Of a DNA stretch of 64,000 nt, positions 61,433 to 64,000 are shown piece after piece. The first letter of the stretch is position 1, and each line of letters begins with the position of its first letter. A program made the position numbers and the translations under genes. Origin of the DNA: Calcarisporiella thermophila CBS 279.70 (lineage: Eukaryota > Calcarisporiellomycota); assembly GCF_041956535.1 (NCBI RefSeq), contig NW_027192198.1, positions 248,743 through 312,742 of the forward strand, given 5' to 3'. The notes under the pieces were generated by a model. That model was given only the letters and a program-made list of their open reading frames with translations, made no database searches and had not been told where the DNA came from.

Positions 61433-63055
61433 AGCCACCCGTTACACCCAGCACAAGCTGATGAGGAAGGACGGTTTGTGGCCACACCTCGTAAGAGTGT
61501 GGCAGAGTTTAGGTGGAAAACTGGATTTAACCAAAGGATACAGATTCACCCTAGATGAAGTACTCCCCCTCCCCATTAGTAACAATTCTTATTTTACTAT
61601 AGAAGGAGCACCAGTGAAAGGGAAGGCAGAAAAATTCGGGCTAGCGAAATTGGAAGATTTCTTCAAACCGCACAGAGACAATATCTACCAACCGATGATC
61701 GAACCCGAGGTGCACGCCCTAATCGCAAGGAACCCTGACAGATACCCGAGGGAATTCAGAGAACATTATCTCGTTCTTCACCTACTATGGAGGAGAAAGC
61801 TGCTCCACCTAGACGAACGACTCGCCGAGACTCTCACACAGCGAATCCCCCTTGTTGGTAACAAACACAATTTTCCTTTAACAAAATGTTCTATTGCAGG
61901 GATTGAGACCACCGCTTACACCACCAAAGCTGGGAGACTATACAAGCAGGATGCGCCAACCATAATCACCGAGGAATGGAAAGACGTTTCCAATGACGTT
62001 GACAGATGGACGAAGGCATGGGCCAGGTGGAAAAGTCGTCCGTCAGAACCCAAGCACAGAACCCTTCGCTGGAGTCTTATGAAGCACAAAATAGTTACCA
62101 GAATCATCACTAGCAAATGGACTGGAGATCCTAACACTTGCAAAAGGTGTTCCCTAGGGATACCTGAAACAATTGCCCATGCTTTTCTAGACTGCCCAGC
62201 TATCGGGCAACTCTGGCAAAGAGTTGATGAAACAAACTGCCGAATAATTGGAATACCGCCACACGAATCCACGAGAGAAGGCAGACTGTTTGGACAAGAC
62301 AAACAAATAAGTCAACGAAGTGGTTGCTCTGAGCCACGACATAGCCCTGTGGATAATATACCGTTCGAGACTTGAATTAGTGCTGGACGATGCCCAACCC
62401 AATCCGGTAGCCATAATCAAACAATTTGACCTCGAACTACAGCGAGGAATAAAGTCCAAGTGGTGGATGGCAATGAAACAGGAACGGGAATGAGACTTCA
62501 TCGATAAATGGTCAAGGGGAAACTGGGTGAACATCATAGATGATTCTGTGATTTTCATCCAGGACACCTCTGAAGATCAAATCCCAGTCCCAACTCCGGC
62601 TTGAGAACTGCACCCAACCCTTCACTGTTGTATATTAACACCATCTCCTCTATCGTTCTTATCCCTACTTTTTCTTTTTTTTTTCCTTTTTCCTCCTTTC
62701 CTCTTCCTTTACTTTTTCAATCCTTCACTTCTTTTCGTTATTTCATGTACATAAGCAGCCTATCTTAATACCATTGCACACAATTTTTTATCCCTCCCTC
62801 TTACAGTTATTCCTATCCCCTTCTTTATTAAGCTAATTGCTGTTTCCATACTTTCCTAGCTCTTTCCTCATCACCTTTTCTCTCTTCCTCTTACACTTAA
62901 ATCCTTTTCTTCCTTTCTTTCTTTTTCCTTCTATTCTCCAAATTCTGCAAGGTAGGCCAGGAGCATTACCTGGGTGATTTTGACGTAGAAGCTACCCTAC
63001 CTTTTTAACAGGATAGGACACTTTTCAATAAAGATCCTTTGTTAAAAAAAAAAAA
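61433..63055 (+). mobile_element. Non-LTR retrotransposon fragment 2 (5'-truncated LINE)
   Basis: 1623 bp between target-site copies. It contains a decayed ORF2-like fragment, a strongly pyrimidine-rich 3' UTR (about 62660-62940), AATAAA near 63028 and a terminal poly(A) of twelve. A long clean A-tail suggests this is a fairly recent insertion. Confidence 0.8.
61461..62588 (+). pseudogene. Decayed LINE ORF2 fragment with zinc-binding motif
   Basis: The first frame (61461-62375, 304 codons) aligns with the 60222 frame through RPSEPKHRTLRWSLM and CKRCSLGIPETIAHAFLDC. Near 62310 the homology moves to another frame (ALSHDIALWIIYRSRLELVL), which is then interrupted by a TGA near 62491 before continuing to DNWVNII-like sequence. 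So it carries at least one frameshift and one stop. The 5' part is missing. Confidence 0.75.
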
Positions 63056-63071
63056 TCAAGTGCAAAATATC
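63056..63071 (+). repeat. Retroelement target-site copy 3
   Basis: TCAAGTGCAAAATATC, directly after the poly(A) of fragment 2; identical to copy 2. Confidence 0.9.
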
Positions 63072-63218
63072 CTTGAAATATAGGAAAGTTAGGCACAATC
63101 TCTACCATTTTATTACATGTGTTTATTGTGTTCTGATACCTTGATATCTATCAACTTCCATATTAAGCACGAAAAAGGATACTTCTTAATAAATATTCTC
63201 CTAACAAAAAAAAAAAAA
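63072..63218 (+). mobile_element. Non-LTR retrotransposon fragment 3 (3' tail only)
   Basis: 147 bp ending in AATAAA (about 63189) and a poly(A) of thirteen, between target-site copies 3 and 4. No coding content. A strongly 5'-truncated insertion. Confidence 0.65.
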
Positions 63219-63236
63219 CTCGAGTGCAAAATAGCG
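63219..63236 (+). repeat. Retroelement target-site copy 4
   Basis: CTCGAGTGCAAAATAGCG; the right boundary of the array, matching copy 1 in 16 of 18 positions. Confidence 0.8.
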
Positions 63237-63278
63237 GTTTAGTCCTGAGAAAAACTCGGTAAACTCTCATAGACGGGT

Positions 63279-63355
63279 GTCGCCTACGGGAATCGAACCC
63301 GCAGCCTAGTGATACGGCCCCGGGGTCCCAAACCAATAAGCCGACCGAGAGCGAC
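63279..63355 (-). tRNA. tRNA-like unit 1 (tRNA pseudogene or SINE head)
   Basis: Minus-strand sequence starts GTCGCTCTCGG and ends GCGGGTTCGATTCCCGTAGGCGAC. The T arm and B box (GGTTCGATTCC) are good, and the first five and last five bases pair. I cannot build a normal D arm and seven-base anticodon loop from the middle. It shares a 19-bp 5' flank with unit 2. Confidence 0.5.
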
Positions 63356-63370
63356 CAAAGAAGGCATTTT
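63352..63370 (+). repeat. 19-bp repeat flanking tRNA-like unit 1
   Basis: CGACCAAAGAAGGCATTTT, identical to 63702-63720. It overlaps the first bases of the tRNA-like unit on the minus strand. Confidence 0.9.
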
Positions 63371-63625
63371 TTTTTATCAATCAATGGAAACTTTTTATTT
63401 AATTTCCATATATTACATGAAGTTAATGTCAATGGACTTAACATAACGAGATATAGGTCCTTGATCGATAGGCATGCAACCAATATGCATGTATCGTAGT
63501 TGTCGTGAATAGCATGTACGTGAAACCGATGTAATCTTTGTACTTATCGTAGGAGCGATCTTTTCGATAGTGAAGACTCAATTTCTGATCGAGTGGACAG
63601 CAGCCACAAACTAAAAGTAAGTGCT

Positions 63626-63706
63626 GGTGGGGGAAGTGGGATTCGAACCCACGCCGTTCTCATCGGCATCCCAGGGATAGTCCACTACACAAACCCTACA
63701 CCGACC
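63626..63706 (-). tRNA. tRNA-like unit 2 (tRNA pseudogene or SINE head)
   Basis: Minus strand starts GGTCGGTGTAGGG and ends GTGGGTTCGAATCCCACTT. The T arm is perfect and the B box is canonical. TGCCG-ATGAGAA-CGGCG can form an anticodon arm with GAG (Leu), but it abuts the T arm with no variable loop, and the acceptor stem pairs poorly. Likely a pseudogene or the head of a tRNA-derived repeat. Confidence 0.5.
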
Positions 63707-63720
63707 AAAGAAGGCATTTT
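63702..63720 (+). repeat. 19-bp repeat flanking tRNA-like unit 2
   Basis: Identical copy of 63352-63370 in the same position relative to the tRNA-like unit. Confidence 0.9.
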
Positions 63721-63815
63721 CCTTTGTGACTGCTATTAAAATTTTGATTGAAAAATCAGCGGTATGAAAATATAAATGTTACGGGCGGTTGGAGACTTGT
63801 GGAGAGATGTACGGG

Positions 63816-63842
63816 CTTAAAAGAGAAAAATAAGAGATTGGT
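63816..63842 (+). repeat. 27-bp direct repeat, copy 1
   Basis: Starts CTTAAAAGAGAAAAATAAG and ends GATTGGT; an exact second copy begins 72 bp later. Lies in AT-rich DNA without genes. Confidence 0.9.
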
Positions 63843-63887
63843 TTTAATAATAATACTAATAGAATAATATAACCAGTGTATCCTCAC

Positions 63888-63914
63888 CTTAAAAGAGAAA
63901 AATAAGAGATTGGT
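63888..63914 (+). repeat. 27-bp direct repeat, copy 2
   Basis: Exact copy of 63816-63842. The intervening DNA is (TAA)-rich. Confidence 0.9.
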
Positions 63915-64000
63915 GAGGAACAACAAGACAAAATGGATGGATTTAAATAAAGATAGGAAATCAGAAAAATGACTCAAAATAGATGTTCCCAAGGATAAAC

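Overview
This window is nuclear DNA of a fungus, most likely from an early-diverging lineage. Fungus-restricted genes (Mediator subunit Med5, MUB1/samB, a Kre9/Knh1-domain secreted protein, an Ecl1-type protein) lie beside genes that most yeasts have lost: a hamartin/TSC1 homologue, a CEP120-like C2 protein, and a paired cyclopropane-fatty-acid-synthase-type methyltransferase and FAD oxidoreductase. The genes are packed on both strands and carry about 91 short introns (mostly 45-100 nt, GTAAG donors, CTAAC-type branch sites). Exons are moderately GC-rich and spacers AT-rich. The phylum cannot be fixed from sequence alone; Mucoromycota-, Mortierella- or Zoopagomycota-like fungi, or a zoosporic relative, would fit. 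Exon-intron models were built by hand from splice signals and reading phase. Every multi-exon model listed closes in frame.

1-11.6 kb: MUB1/samB, a Rab5-type GTPase (VPS21), RPL20, exosome CSL4, MED5, TOM22 and a divergent Rab11-type GTPase. 11.6-12.2 kb is an assembly gap (N). 12.2-13.1 kb holds a broken kelch/transmembrane gene that runs into the gap. 13.5-19 kb: a polytopic membrane protein with a GC-AG intron, an A20/AN1 zinc-finger protein, the Fe-S assembly ATPase NUBPL/Ind1 and a SAM-domain protein. 19-26.5 kb: oligopeptidase B, mitochondrial ribosomal protein uL15m and SEC23. 27-34 kb: a Kre9-like secreted protein, a CHY zinc-finger protein, RPL29 and an HSL-type alpha/beta hydrolase, separated by two long gene-poor stretches.

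34.8-38.3 kb: a divergent pair, FAD amine-oxidase-like oxidoreductase and CFA-synthase-type methyltransferase, matching a common bacterial gene neighbourhood. 38.7-56 kb: VPS9 (the exchange-factor family acting on Rab5), ATP synthase subunit g, cytochrome c, TSC1, the CEP120-like protein, an unknown coiled-coil protein, 3-phosphoglycerate dehydrogenase and an intact kelch receptor-like protein. 57.8-58.2 kb: an Ecl1-like protein.

60-64 kb is an accessory end. A tRNA-Gln gene is followed by three non-LTR retrotransposon remnants in tandem. Each is bounded by the same 16-18 bp target sequence, which points to repeated site-specific insertion next to tRNA genes. Two tRNA-like units sharing an identical 19-bp flank follow; they may be heads of a tRNA-derived SINE.

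Functional links are mostly in membrane traffic (Rab5 and VPS9, a Rab11-type GTPase, SEC23), TOR signalling (TSC1) and mitochondria (TOM22, uL15m, Ind1, ATP20, cytochrome c). These genes are scattered, not operon-like.
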